The translations under genes were made by a program, and so were the position numbers. 64,000 nt of DNA from an uncultured Treponema sp. (GTDB lineage Bacteria; Spirochaetota; Spirochaetia; Treponematales; Treponemataceae). This document shows positions 9,231 to 16,746 of this stretch, piece after piece. The notes beneath the pieces are model-generated. The model was not told where the DNA came from. It did no database searches and was given only the letters and a program-made list of their open reading frames with translations. Position 1 is the stretch's first letter; each line of letters begins with the position of its first letter. Location of the stretch: positions 1-64,000 of the forward strand of contig CAMVCB010000006.1 of NCBI GenBank assembly GCA_947165895.1, read 5' to 3'.

Positions 9231-9257
9231 TAAATAAAAAATCTGACATTCCGATGA
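9231..9257 (+). promoter_or_regulatory. Candidate sigma28-type flagellar promoter upstream of flgB
   Basis: TAAATAAA (9231-9238), an 11-base spacer and TCCGATGA (9250-9257) resemble the FliA consensus TAAAGTTT-N11-GCCGATAA. The start of flgB at 9279, with AAGGA upstream, fits a leader of roughly 15 bases. The match is visual only. Confidence 0.45.
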
Positions 9258-9278
9258 TAAAACAAAGGATGTCAAAAA

Positions 9279-9695
9279 ATGAATAGTTTTACACGCTCAA
9301 TCGATTTATTACAGCGCGAAATGGATGTTTCAAGCCTCCGCTATCAGGTTACGGCAAATAACCTTGCGAATGCTGAAGTTCCAAATTTCAAGCGCCAGAC
9401 CGTCAATTTCGAAAGCGAACTTAAACGCGCTTTTGAATCAGAAAAGATGGCGAAAGATTCTTTCCAGCTGACACGTACAGACGACCGCCATATTGCAATC
9501 AACCAGCCCTACGATTACCGCGAGGTTCAGCCGCGCCGCGTAACAGATTATCTTTCTACAGCAAAAGCCAACGGCAACAACGTAGACGCAGAATACGAAG
9601 CAAACAATATCCTCCAGATTCAGATGCAGTACCGCTTACTCACACAGCTCACAGCCTTTGAATTTGAACAGGTTAATACAGCGATGAAGAAATGA
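9279..9695 (+). CDS. flgB: Flagellar basal-body rod protein FlgB
   Basis: A 138-residue proximal rod subunit of the periplasmic flagellum. It has the rod/hook family N-terminal signature (YQVTANNLANAEVPNFKRQ) and a C-terminal heptad helix (YRLLTQLTAFEFEQVNTAMK). The length is normal. It is first in the flgB-flgC-fliE run, with an AAGGA ribosome-binding site and a sigma28-like promoter. A GC-rich hairpin (9698-9715) lies between it and flgC. Confidence 0.95.
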   Translation: MNSFTRSIDLLQREMDVSSLRYQVTANNLANAEVPNFKRQTVNFESELKRAFESEKMAKDSFQLTRTDDRHIAINQPYDYREVQPRRVTDYLSTAKANGNNVDAEYEANNILQIQMQYRLLTQLTAFEFEQVNTAMKK

Positions 9696-9697
9696 GT

Positions 9698-9717
9698 AAG
9701 GCCGCTGGCGGCCTTTT
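9698..9717 (+). terminator. GC-rich hairpin in the flgB-flgC gap (attenuator-like)
   Basis: AAGGCCGC is followed by TG and GCGGCCTT, then only two further T bases. The short T tract and position inside an operon suggest partial termination or an mRNA-stabilising hairpin rather than a full terminator. Confidence 0.45.
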
Positions 9718-9737
9718 GATTGATAGCAAAGCGTTAA

Positions 9738-9760
9738 AAAAATTGCGCACAGCAATTTTT
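9738..9760. repeat. Single palindrome between flgB and flgC
   Basis: AAAAATTGC-GCACA-GCAATTTTT is a perfect 9-base stem with a 5-base loop, about 25 bases before the flgC start. It resembles the single-hairpin members of the modular palindrome family. Confidence 0.5.
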
Positions 9761-9785
9761 AGCTTTACCAAATTGAGGTACTAAA

Positions 9786-10244
9786 ATGGGAATGTTCACA
9801 AGTATAAATATTGCGGCAACTGGAATGAGTGCCGAACGTCTTAGAAGCGATGTAATTTCTGACAATATTGCAAACGCAACTACAACACGGACACAGGAAG
9901 GAGGAGCCTTCAAGCGCTCTTCTGTAATTATGACTCCTGTTTCTGATTCAAATCCTCAGTGGAGAATGCCTTTTGTGCCTTCTGACCATGATAACGGTCC
10001 GGGCCGCGGAGTAAAGGTTCTTGAAATCGTAAAGGATACTTCGGAAGGAACCTTTGTTTACGATCCTGACCATCCGGATGCAATAAAATCCGGCCCTCAC
10101 GCCGGTTATGTTGAGTATCCAAACGTAAATATCGTAAACGAAATGGTAGATTTGATTTCTGCCAGCCGTGCCTACGAAGCAAACGTTACCGTAGTTGACG
10201 GAGCAAAGGATATGTTCAACGCCGCATTGGACATTGGCCGCTAG
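9786..10244 (+). CDS. flgC: Flagellar basal-body rod protein FlgC
   Basis: A 152-residue proximal rod subunit. The N-terminal rod motif (INIAATGMSAERLRSDVISD, then NIANA) and the conserved C-terminal segment YPNVNIVNEMVDLISASRAY identify it. A GAGG ribosome-binding site precedes the ATG. Length and neighbours (flgB upstream, fliE downstream) are standard. It would assemble with FlgB and FliE between the MS ring and the distal rod in the periplasm. Confidence 0.95.
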   Translation: MGMFTSINIAATGMSAERLRSDVISDNIANATTTRTQEGGAFKRSSVIMTPVSDSNPQWRMPFVPSDHDNGPGRGVKVLEIVKDTSEGTFVYDPDHPDAIKSGPHAGYVEYPNVNIVNEMVDLISASRAYEANVTVVDGAKDMFNAALDIGR

Positions 10245-10275
10245 TTGGTGTAAAATGTTTTTCGGGTGGTGAAAA

Positions 10276-10671
10276 ATGAAAATTGCAGAATTTGGCGCTC
10301 TTCAGATGGCGCGGACTGATGCTCAGCATTTTGGAAAAGCAAAAATATCTTCATTAACAAATGCGGCTGAAATGCCGGCTGTAAAATCAATTCAGGGCGT
10401 GTCAAAGGATTCTGAATTGCATTCTCTTTCCGGCGTTCAGGAAGCTGCTTCACGTTCTTTTCAGAGCTACTTAATGGAAGCCTTGAATTCTGTAAACGGA
10501 AGCCAGCTTGACGTTGCTTCCGTTCAGGAAAAATTAATCACAAATCCGGACGAAGTTGATATCCACGACGTTACAATCGCCATGTCAAAGGCAAGAATGA
10601 GTTTGAATCTTGCCCAGAACGTAATCGATAGAATTACTACATCTTGGAACGAAATTACTACCACACGATAA
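10276..10671 (+). CDS. fliE: Flagellar hook-basal body adaptor FliE
   Basis: A 131-residue protein linking the MS ring to the rod. The C-terminal two thirds carry the family pattern, including SVQEKLITNPDEVDIHDVTI and MSKARMSLNLAQNVIDR. The first 45 residues are variable, as is common. The ribosome-binding site is weak (GGGTGGTG). It is followed by about 300 bases of palindromes and a very large hairpin before fliF, so transcription may largely end here. Confidence 0.92.
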   Translation: MKIAEFGALQMARTDAQHFGKAKISSLTNAAEMPAVKSIQGVSKDSELHSLSGVQEAASRSFQSYLMEALNSVNGSQLDVASVQEKLITNPDEVDIHDVTIAMSKARMSLNLAQNVIDRITTSWNEITTTR

Positions 10672-10680
10672 TAGAAAATT

Positions 10681-10763
10681 AAATTAAAACTTTGTTCAAA
10701 AGTTTTAATTTAATTAACGTGAAAATTGTGTCGTCGATTAAAACTGCGAGAGCAGTTTTAATC
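10681..10763. repeat. Two palindromes downstream of fliE
   Basis: AAATTAAAACTT (10681-10692) pairs with AAGTTTTAATTT (10700-10711). GATTAAAACTGC (10736-10747) pairs with GCAGTTTTAATC (10752-10763) around a GAGA loop. The GTCGTC just before the second resembles the reverse complement of the GACGAG tail in the queA-end repeats. Confidence 0.65.
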
Positions 10764-10772
10764 CAGCAAGGT

Positions 10773-10881
10773 AAAAAAAATAGCGAAACGTGGGACGCAG
10801 GCGAAAATTAAGGGGGAACCGGTGACGGGGTGATACCTTGATTTTCGCCGTCGCTGGGACCCGCGTTTCGCTATTTTTTTT
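10773..10881 (+). terminator. Very large hairpin ending in a T tract, between fliE and fliF
   Basis: The 22-base arms 10773-10794 and 10860-10881 pair completely when one U-G wobble is allowed. An inner 14-base stem (GGCGAAAATTAAGG with CCTTGATTTTCGCC) also pairs with one wobble. The left base is eight A and the right base eight T, so RNA would fold into a long rod ending in a U tract. It is probably a strong, possibly bidirectional terminator or a structured RNA element. Confidence 0.7.
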
Positions 10882-10883
10882 AA

Positions 10884-10912
10884 TTGTCAAATTTCCCCTC
10901 TTATGCTATAAT
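10884..10912 (+). promoter_or_regulatory. Sigma70-type promoter for fliF and downstream genes
   Basis: TTGTCA (10884-10889), a 17-base spacer and TATAAT (10907-10912) with an extended TGC just before the -10 box form a near-consensus promoter. It sits directly after the large hairpin and gives a leader of about 50 bases with a GGGAGGGG ribosome-binding site before fliF. Confidence 0.75.
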
Positions 10913-10967
10913 TTTAATGAATTTATATAAATTTCTTTAAAAGAAATTCGTTCACGGGAGGGGACAG

Positions 10968-12677
10968 ATGAACGAATGGCTTAAAAAGTTTACCGAAAAG
11001 CTCAGCGGGCTTTGGAAGAACGGAAAACCAGTTCAAAAAGTCATATTAATTATTGTAGTTGCTGTTATCATTATTGCGGTTGTATCTGCCGCAAGATTTT
11101 CTTCAAAACCGACTACAGTAAGAGTATTTACTCAGGCAATCACAGATCAGGACACACTCACAAGAATCACAGACAGAATTGATGAGGAACATATTCCTTG
11201 TACCGTTCAGGATGGTTATATCATTGTTGAAGATGAGCGCACTGCAAGAAAACTGCAGACTCTGCTCGTAAGTGAAAATTTAGTCCCTTCTTACGTTCAG
11301 CCTTTTTCGGCAGCCATTTTCAAACGTGACTGGTCAACAACTGATGCTGATCAGCTTATAAAGATGAATAAGGAACTTCAGAACGAACTTCGTAATATGA
11401 TTATTACGACTGAAGGAATTCGTGATGCCAGCGTCATAATTACCCGGCCGGAAGATAAACTGTTTGCGGCAGACCAGAAGCCTGTTACAGCATCCGTAAA
11501 GCTGCATTTTAATAACGGAAGTGATTTTCCTTCTAACCGCCGCCGGATTCTGGGCTTGCAGCGCCTTATTCTTTCGGCTGTAGAAGGTCTTACTGAAGAT
11601 AACCTTGTAATTGCCAATTCTCAGGGCGAACAGCTCAATGATTTTGAAGGAATGGCAGAAAGCGACCGCATCGACCTTGTCGCAAAACAACAGAAAAACA
11701 TTCACAAGATGGAAATCCTGATGACAGGAAATATTCTTGCTTCTTTGCAGGGCATCTTTGATGAAGACAGAATCCGTAACCTCAACGTAAAGCTTGAGAT
11801 GGACTATTCTCAGAAAACTATTGATTCTACAAAGTATTCTCCGATTGTCCGCAAGGAAGATAACCCTGATACTCCATACGACGATTCTGATATGGTTGAC
11901 TATCTTCCTGTAAGTTCCCAGACCGTTACAAATGAGTGGCAGGGAACCGGCTATAATCCTGAAGGTCCTGCAGGAACAGAAGGACAGACACCTCCCGTTT
12001 ATTCTGATATGTCAAATGTTGTAGGCCGTTCTACTCAGACCGGTGTAACCCAGAACAATGTAATTAACACAACCGTAACCCACGAAGAGTCAGCTCCAAA
12101 GCCTGAAAAGTGGTCAGTTTCTGTCAACGTTGACGGAACCTGGAAGAAATTCCGTGATCCAAAAACAGGAAAATGGGAAATTGATGAAGACGGTGGAATT
12201 AAGCGCGAATATGTTGCGCCGACTGATGAAACTTTGAATCAGGTTAAGAGCTATATTGAAGGTGCAATCGGATATAACAGAAGCCGCGGTGATATTGTAA
12301 GCGTAACTGCAATTCAGATTGACCGCACAAAGCAGTTTGAAGAAGAGGATGAAGCATATTTTGCCGAAATTCAAAGAAGACGAACAATCATTCTTTCTTT
12401 GATTTCTATTGCGGTAATTCTTGTGGGCTTTATCCTTTTCAGAATTATTTCCAAGGAAATGGAAAGACGGCGCCGCGAGCGCGAGGCAAGGCTCCTTGCA
12501 GAACAGCAGGCAGCCCGCGAGCGTGCCCTTTGGGAAGCAAAGGACGAAGGTATGGACGTTACAATGTCTGTCGAAGAGACAAGACGTATGGAACTTCAGG
12601 AAAATGCAATTGCTATGGCAAAAGAGCATCCTGAGGATGTTGCAATGCTCATACGTACATGGCTGATGGAAGAGTAG
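10968..12677 (+). CDS. fliF: Flagellar MS-ring protein FliF
   Basis: A 569-residue membrane ring subunit. An N-terminal membrane helix (about 22-45, VILIIVVAVIIIAVV) is followed by the periplasmic ring-building region with YscJ/FliF-type features. A second helix lies near 470-490 (IILSLISIAVILVGFILF). The cytoplasmic C-terminus ends AMAKEHPEDVAMLIRTWLME, the FliG-binding segment. It has its own promoter and a strong ribosome-binding site, and fliG follows after 11 bases. Confidence 0.96.
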   Translation: MNEWLKKFTEKLSGLWKNGKPVQKVILIIVVAVIIIAVVSAARFSSKPTTVRVFTQAITDQDTLTRITDRIDEEHIPCTVQDGYIIVEDERTARKLQTLLVSENLVPSYVQPFSAAIFKRDWSTTDADQLIKMNKELQNELRNMIITTEGIRDASVIITRPEDKLFAADQKPVTASVKLHFNNGSDFPSNRRRILGLQRLILSAVEGLTEDNLVIANSQGEQLNDFEGMAESDRIDLVAKQQKNIHKMEILMTGNILASLQGIFDEDRIRNLNVKLEMDYSQKTIDSTKYSPIVRKEDNPDTPYDDSDMVDYLPVSSQTVTNEWQGTGYNPEGPAGTEGQTPPVYSDMSNVVGRSTQTGVTQNNVINTTVTHEESAPKPEKWSVSVNVDGTWKKFRDPKTGKWEIDEDGGIKREYVAPTDETLNQVKSYIEGAIGYNRSRGDIVSVTAIQIDRTKQFEEEDEAYFAEIQRRRTIILSLISIAVILVGFILFRIISKEMERRRREREARLLAEQQAARERALWEAKDEGMDVTMSVEETRRMELQENAIAMAKEHPEDVAMLIRTWLMEE

Positions 12678-12688
12678 GGAGGAAATAA

Positions 12689-13783
12689 ATGGCTGACGAA
12701 GCAGGCGGAGAAATAAAATCATCTCCAAAGCCGGTCTTAAAACCAGCAGGTGCCGGCGGAAATAAAAAAGGAAATAAAGATTATAAAAGCCTTACTGGCC
12801 GTCAGAAAGCGGCTATTTTCTTAATCTCGCTTGGCCCGGATGTTTCTGCAGAAATCATGAAGCATCTGCGCGAAGATGAGGTAGAAACCCTTACCTTTGA
12901 AATTGCCCGTCAGGAAAAAGTAAATCCTGAATTTAAAGATGCCGTTCTTGAAGAGTTCCAGGAGCTGATGAATGCCCAGAACTTCATTACAACCGGTGGT
13001 ATCGACTATGCCCGCGAACTCCTCGAAAAATCCCTTGGAAGCCAGAAGGCTATCGATATCATCAACCGCCTTACATCAAGCCTTCAGGTTCGTCCATTTG
13101 ACTTTATCCGCCGTACAGACCCGGCTCATTTGTTAAACTTTATCCAGCAGGAATATCCTCAGACAATCGCCCTGATTCTTGCTTACCTGGAGCCTGGAAA
13201 GGCCGCCGTTATTTTACAGAACCTGCCGGAAGAAATGCAGGCCGAAGTTTCAAAGCGTCTTGCAACAATGGACCGTACATCTCCTGACGTTTTGCGTGAA
13301 GTTGAACGCGTATTGGAAAAGAAGCTTTCTACCCTGTCTTCAGAAGACTATACAGCTGCCGGTGGTGTTGAATCTATCGTTGAAATCCTCAACCTTGTTG
13401 ACCGTTCTTCTGAAAAGGCAATTATCGAACAGCTGGAAGAGGACGATCCGGACCTTGCAGAAGAAATCAAAAAGCGAATGTTCGTATTCGAAGATATCGT
13501 TATGCTGGACGACCGTGCCATCCAGAAGGTACTCCGCGATGTCGATCAGCAGGAGCTTGCAAAAGCCCTCAAATCTGTCGATACAGAAGTACAGGATAAA
13601 ATCTTCCGCAACATGTCAAAACGTGCGGCTTCTATGCTTAAGGAAGATATGGAATTCATGGGACCTGTCCGCTTAAAGGACGTTGAAGAGTCTCAGCAGA
13701 AGATTGTATCTATCATCCGACGTCTTGAAGACTCTGGTGATATCGTTATTGCTCGTTCTGGTGAGGACGAACTGGTATCATAG
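12689..13783 (+). CDS. fliG: Flagellar motor switch protein FliG
   Basis: A 364-residue rotor protein that couples the MS ring to the stator and switch. N-, middle and C-domains are all present: LTGRQKAAIFLISLG at the start, QQEYPQTIALIL for the middle-domain EHPQ motif (Tyr replaces His), and a charged C-terminal torque helix around DDRAIQKVLRDVDQQELAKA. The first 35 residues are a Lys/Gly/Pro-rich extension. Treponemes carry two FliG paralogs; the position after fliF argues that this is the one embedded in the fliF-fliJ run. Confidence 0.95.
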   Translation: MADEAGGEIKSSPKPVLKPAGAGGNKKGNKDYKSLTGRQKAAIFLISLGPDVSAEIMKHLREDEVETLTFEIARQEKVNPEFKDAVLEEFQELMNAQNFITTGGIDYARELLEKSLGSQKAIDIINRLTSSLQVRPFDFIRRTDPAHLLNFIQQEYPQTIALILAYLEPGKAAVILQNLPEEMQAEVSKRLATMDRTSPDVLREVERVLEKKLSTLSSEDYTAAGGVESIVEILNLVDRSSEKAIIEQLEEDDPDLAEEIKKRMFVFEDIVMLDDRAIQKVLRDVDQQELAKALKSVDTEVQDKIFRNMSKRAASMLKEDMEFMGPVRLKDVEESQQKIVSIIRRLEDSGDIVIARSGEDELVS

Positions 13784-13797
13784 TATTATAGAAAAAC

Positions 13798-13817
13798 GGC
13801 GGCACTGACCGGCCGCC
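13798..13817 (+). terminator. GC-rich hairpin in the fliG-fliH gap
   Basis: GGCGGC (13798-13803) pairs with GCCGCC (13812-13817) around an 8-base loop and is followed by TTAAAG, not a full T tract. Like similar hairpins at flgB-flgC and hslV-hslU, it is more likely an intra-operon processing or stability element than a true terminator. Confidence 0.4.
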
Positions 13818-13837
13818 TTAAAGAAGAGAGGCAAAAA

Positions 13838-14770
13838 GTGGCAAAAGCAGTTTTCAGACCCGGCGAAGCAAAAGAACTTGAAAAAAAGATGGTTTTGCCG
13901 CTTTTTAAAGATTACTCACCGGTTGAAGAAGAGCCTGAAGTTGTTGAAGAGGTTTACGAAGGTCCTACTGTTGAAGATTTAAAAAAAGAAGCTGAAGAGT
14001 TTAAGGCTCAGTGGGAACAGGAAAAACAGCAGATGCAGAATGAAGCTCAGCTTCAGGCAGATGCAATTATAAAAAAGGCAGAAGATGCCGCCTTTGAAGA
14101 GGTTCAGCGTCAGACAAACTCTGCGGCAGAAATAAAAGCTCAGGCAGAAGATCAGGCTAATGAAATTCTTTCTAAGGCACGGGCCGAAGCAGAACAGATT
14201 ATTGCCGATGCAGAAGCAAAAAAAGCCCAGCTTGAATCAGAAGCTAATCAGAGCGGATATGAAGCCGGTTATAAAAAGGGCTATGATGACGGAGTTGCAG
14301 AGGTAAACCGCCTTATTGAACGCATGCACAAAATGGTTGAATCTGTTATGCAGCGCCGTGAAGAAATCCTTTCTGAAACTGAAAGCCAGATTGTTGAACT
14401 TGTAATTCTGATGGCAAGAAAAGTTATCAAAATCCTTTCTGAAAGTCAGAAGCAGGTTGTTATGGCAAATACTCTTGCCGCCCTTAAAAAGGTAAAAGCC
14501 CGCGGTAAAGTAACCCTTCGCGTAAATCTTGAAGAAGTAAAGCTTACAACTTCTCATATTCAGGAATTTATTCAGCACGTAGAAAATATTGAAGCAATAA
14601 AGGTTCTTGAAGATTCTTCGGTAGAAAAGGGCGGATGTATTGTAGAAACCGACTTTGGTGCAATTGATGCCCGCATCTCAAGTCAGCTGACAGAGCTTGA
14701 AAATAAGATTCTTGAAGTTTCTCCTCTAAAGACAATCAAGCCTCAGGATACTCTGACTTCGGCAGAGTAA
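13838..14770 (+). CDS. fliH: Flagellar export regulator FliH
   Basis: A 310-residue protein with a GTG start preceded by AGAGAGG. A long charged coiled coil (about 45-145, rich in Glu, Ala, Gln and Lys) precedes the FliH/V-ATPase-E-like C-terminal domain (EILSETESQIVELVILMARKV up to VEKGGCIVETDFGAIDARIS). FliH holds FliI at the export gate. The position between fliG and fliI and the length support the call. Confidence 0.92.
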   Translation: MAKAVFRPGEAKELEKKMVLPLFKDYSPVEEEPEVVEEVYEGPTVEDLKKEAEEFKAQWEQEKQQMQNEAQLQADAIIKKAEDAAFEEVQRQTNSAAEIKAQAEDQANEILSKARAEAEQIIADAEAKKAQLESEANQSGYEAGYKKGYDDGVAEVNRLIERMHKMVESVMQRREEILSETESQIVELVILMARKVIKILSESQKQVVMANTLAALKKVKARGKVTLRVNLEEVKLTTSHIQEFIQHVENIEAIKVLEDSSVEKGGCIVETDFGAIDARISSQLTELENKILEVSPLKTIKPQDTLTSAE

Positions 14771-14792
14771 GACGGCGGATTTGGGAGGCTCT

Positions 14793-16223
14793 ATGAAATC
14801 TTCTTACCAGGCTGAATTTAATTTTACAAAATATCTGGAAAAGGTCTGTGATGCAGAAACAATTCTCTATACAGGACGGGTTTGCGGTGTCCGCGGACTT
14901 GAAATTGAAAGCGAAGGTCCCCGCTCTGTAATCGGGGAAATCTGTGTTATAAAACTGCCGGACGGCAAATCAATTAAGGCTGAGGTTGTCGGACTTGAAG
15001 GAAAAATCATCCGTCTTACAGCCTTTGGCGAAACTAAGGGAATTGAAGTTGGCTGCGAGGTTGTAGCTTCCGGTTCAACCCTCCAGGTTCCTGTTGGAAT
15101 GAGTCTTCTTGGAAGAACTATTGATGCAACCGGAGCGGCCCTTGATGGCAAAGGTGAAATTAATCCTGAAACTTATTATCCTGCCATCGCTGATGCCCCG
15201 GACCCTATGAGAAAATCGCCTGTAAATAAAAGAATTACAACAGGCGTCCGCGCCATTGATTCTCTTCTGACTGTAGGTAAAGGTCAGCGAATAGGTATTT
15301 TTGCGGGTTCCGGTGTAGGTAAATCGACCCTTCTTTCCATGATTGCCAGAAATACTGATGCAGATATAAACGTAATCGGATTGATTGGTGAGCGAGGCCG
15401 CGAAGTTCTTGATTTTATTGACCGGGATCTTGGTAAGGAAGGCTTAAAGCGTTCTGTTGTCGTTGTTGCAACCGGTGACCAGCCTGCAATCTGCCGCGTT
15501 CGCGCTGCCTATGTCTGTACTGCCATCGCCGAATACTTCCGCGACCAGGGAAAAGACGTTGTTCTTATGATGGATAACGTTACCCGATTTGCAAAAGCCC
15601 AGCAGGAAATCGGACTTTCTAATGGTGAACTTCCGGGAAACGGAGGCTTCCCTCCGTCAGTATTTGATATGCTTCCAAAGCTTATGGAGCGCACCGGTAC
15701 TAATGACAAGGGCTCTATTACAGCCTTTTATAATGTCCTTGTAGATTCTGATGATATGAACGAGCCGATTACTGATGCCGTTCGCGGTATTCTTGACGGT
15801 CATATCGTCCTTTCCCGCCAGCTGGCCCAGGCTTATCACTATCCTGCAATCGATGTTCTTGCTTCCATAAGCCGTCTTTCAAAGCGTGTTTCAGGTAAGG
15901 TTACACAGAAGGCTGCCGGAAAGGTTCGAACCTGGATGTCAACCTATCAGACTAATGCAACAATGATTACATCTGGAATTTATCAGAAGGGAAATTCTGC
16001 TTCTATTGATGAAGCAATTGATAAGCATGATGAGATTGAAGAATTCTTAAAGCAGGAAGAATTTGATCCTTGTCCTATGAATGATACTCTTGATAAGCTT
16101 GCGGCCCTTACTGCTTTGGAAATCCCTGAGGAAGAATATTCTGAGACTCCGGCTTTAGACCGTCCTACAACTGCTCAGATTGTTGATGCCAGAAAAGCTG
16201 TAAACGAAAGTGAAGAAGTTTAA
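14793..16223 (+). CDS. fliI: Flagellum-specific export ATPase FliI
   Basis: About 476 residues, energising type III export of flagellar subunits with FliH and FliJ. Walker A GSGVGKST is at about 172-179; RGREVLDFI, VVVATGDQPA and MMDNVTRFA are F1-beta-like motifs. The ATG at 14793 follows GGAGG at 14784-14788. An upstream in-frame TTG at 14781 overlaps that ribosome-binding site and is rejected. The gene overlaps fliJ by 14 bases. Confidence 0.96.
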   Translation: MKSSYQAEFNFTKYLEKVCDAETILYTGRVCGVRGLEIESEGPRSVIGEICVIKLPDGKSIKAEVVGLEGKIIRLTAFGETKGIEVGCEVVASGSTLQVPVGMSLLGRTIDATGAALDGKGEINPETYYPAIADAPDPMRKSPVNKRITTGVRAIDSLLTVGKGQRIGIFAGSGVGKSTLLSMIARNTDADINVIGLIGERGREVLDFIDRDLGKEGLKRSVVVVATGDQPAICRVRAAYVCTAIAEYFRDQGKDVVLMMDNVTRFAKAQQEIGLSNGELPGNGGFPPSVFDMLPKLMERTGTNDKGSITAFYNVLVDSDDMNEPITDAVRGILDGHIVLSRQLAQAYHYPAIDVLASISRLSKRVSGKVTQKAAGKVRTWMSTYQTNATMITSGIYQKGNSASIDEAIDKHDEIEEFLKQEEFDPCPMNDTLDKLAALTALEIPEEEYSETPALDRPTTAQIVDARKAVNESEEV

Positions 16224-16644
16224 GTTTGAGCTTGAAAAAATCCTTGAATTCCGCGATTTTGAAAAACAGCAGGCAGAAGGAGAGCTTGCAAAAGCCCTTG
16301 CTGTAGAAACAGAAATCCAGAACAATTTAAAAAAAATCGCTGAACAGTATGCCGCTCTTGATAAGTATATGTCAGGTTCCCTGGATTTTAATGATATGGT
16401 AAGCATGAGCCGGAATAAATCGCTTTTAAATTATCAGAAAGAGGAACTTTTAAAGCAGCTTGCCCAGGCAAAGCTTGTAAGTGAAGAAAAAAGAAAAATC
16501 CTTCAGGAGTGCATGAAAAAAACATCTGCCCTGGAAAAAATGAAGGAAATACAGCTTAGTCAGTACAAAGAAGAATTAAAGCAGGCTGAAAAAAAGAGAC
16601 TGCAGGCTCTGGCTGTAAGTAAGATAGCTTCTGATCATAGATAA
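16210..16644 (+). CDS. fliJ: Flagellar export chaperone FliJ
   Basis: A 144-residue, almost entirely coiled-coil protein starting KKFKFELEKILEFRDFEKQQ, the typical FliJ N-terminus. The GTG start lies inside the end of fliI (14-base overlap), implying translational coupling. FliJ acts as the stalk-like component of the FliH-FliI export ATPase. This is the last gene of the flagellar run; a decamer hairpin follows. Confidence 0.9.
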   Translation: MKKFKFELEKILEFRDFEKQQAEGELAKALAVETEIQNNLKKIAEQYAALDKYMSGSLDFNDMVSMSRNKSLLNYQKEELLKQLAQAKLVSEEKRKILQECMKKTSALEKMKEIQLSQYKEELKQAEKKRLQALAVSKIASDHR

Positions 16645-16650
16645 AAGTTC

Positions 16651-16732
16651 GACACGGATAGCACGGATAAACACGGATTTTCTCAGATTAAAAACTCTGT
16701 CCTATCCGTGTATATCCGCGTGAATCCGTGTC
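16651..16732. repeat. CACGGAT decamer-array hairpin (copy 2)
   Basis: The left arm starts GACACGGATAGCACGGATAA and the right arm ends with ATCCGTG units and GTGTC. It lies between the convergent fliJ and nucleoside kinase genes. T bases precede the left arm and A bases follow the right arm. Confidence 0.85.
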
Positions 16733-16746
16733 AAAAAAATCTTTTG

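Noticed and set aside
12114..12728. 204-codon minus-strand open frame
   Set aside because: Antisense to the end of fliF and the start of fliG; composition typical of a shadow frame.
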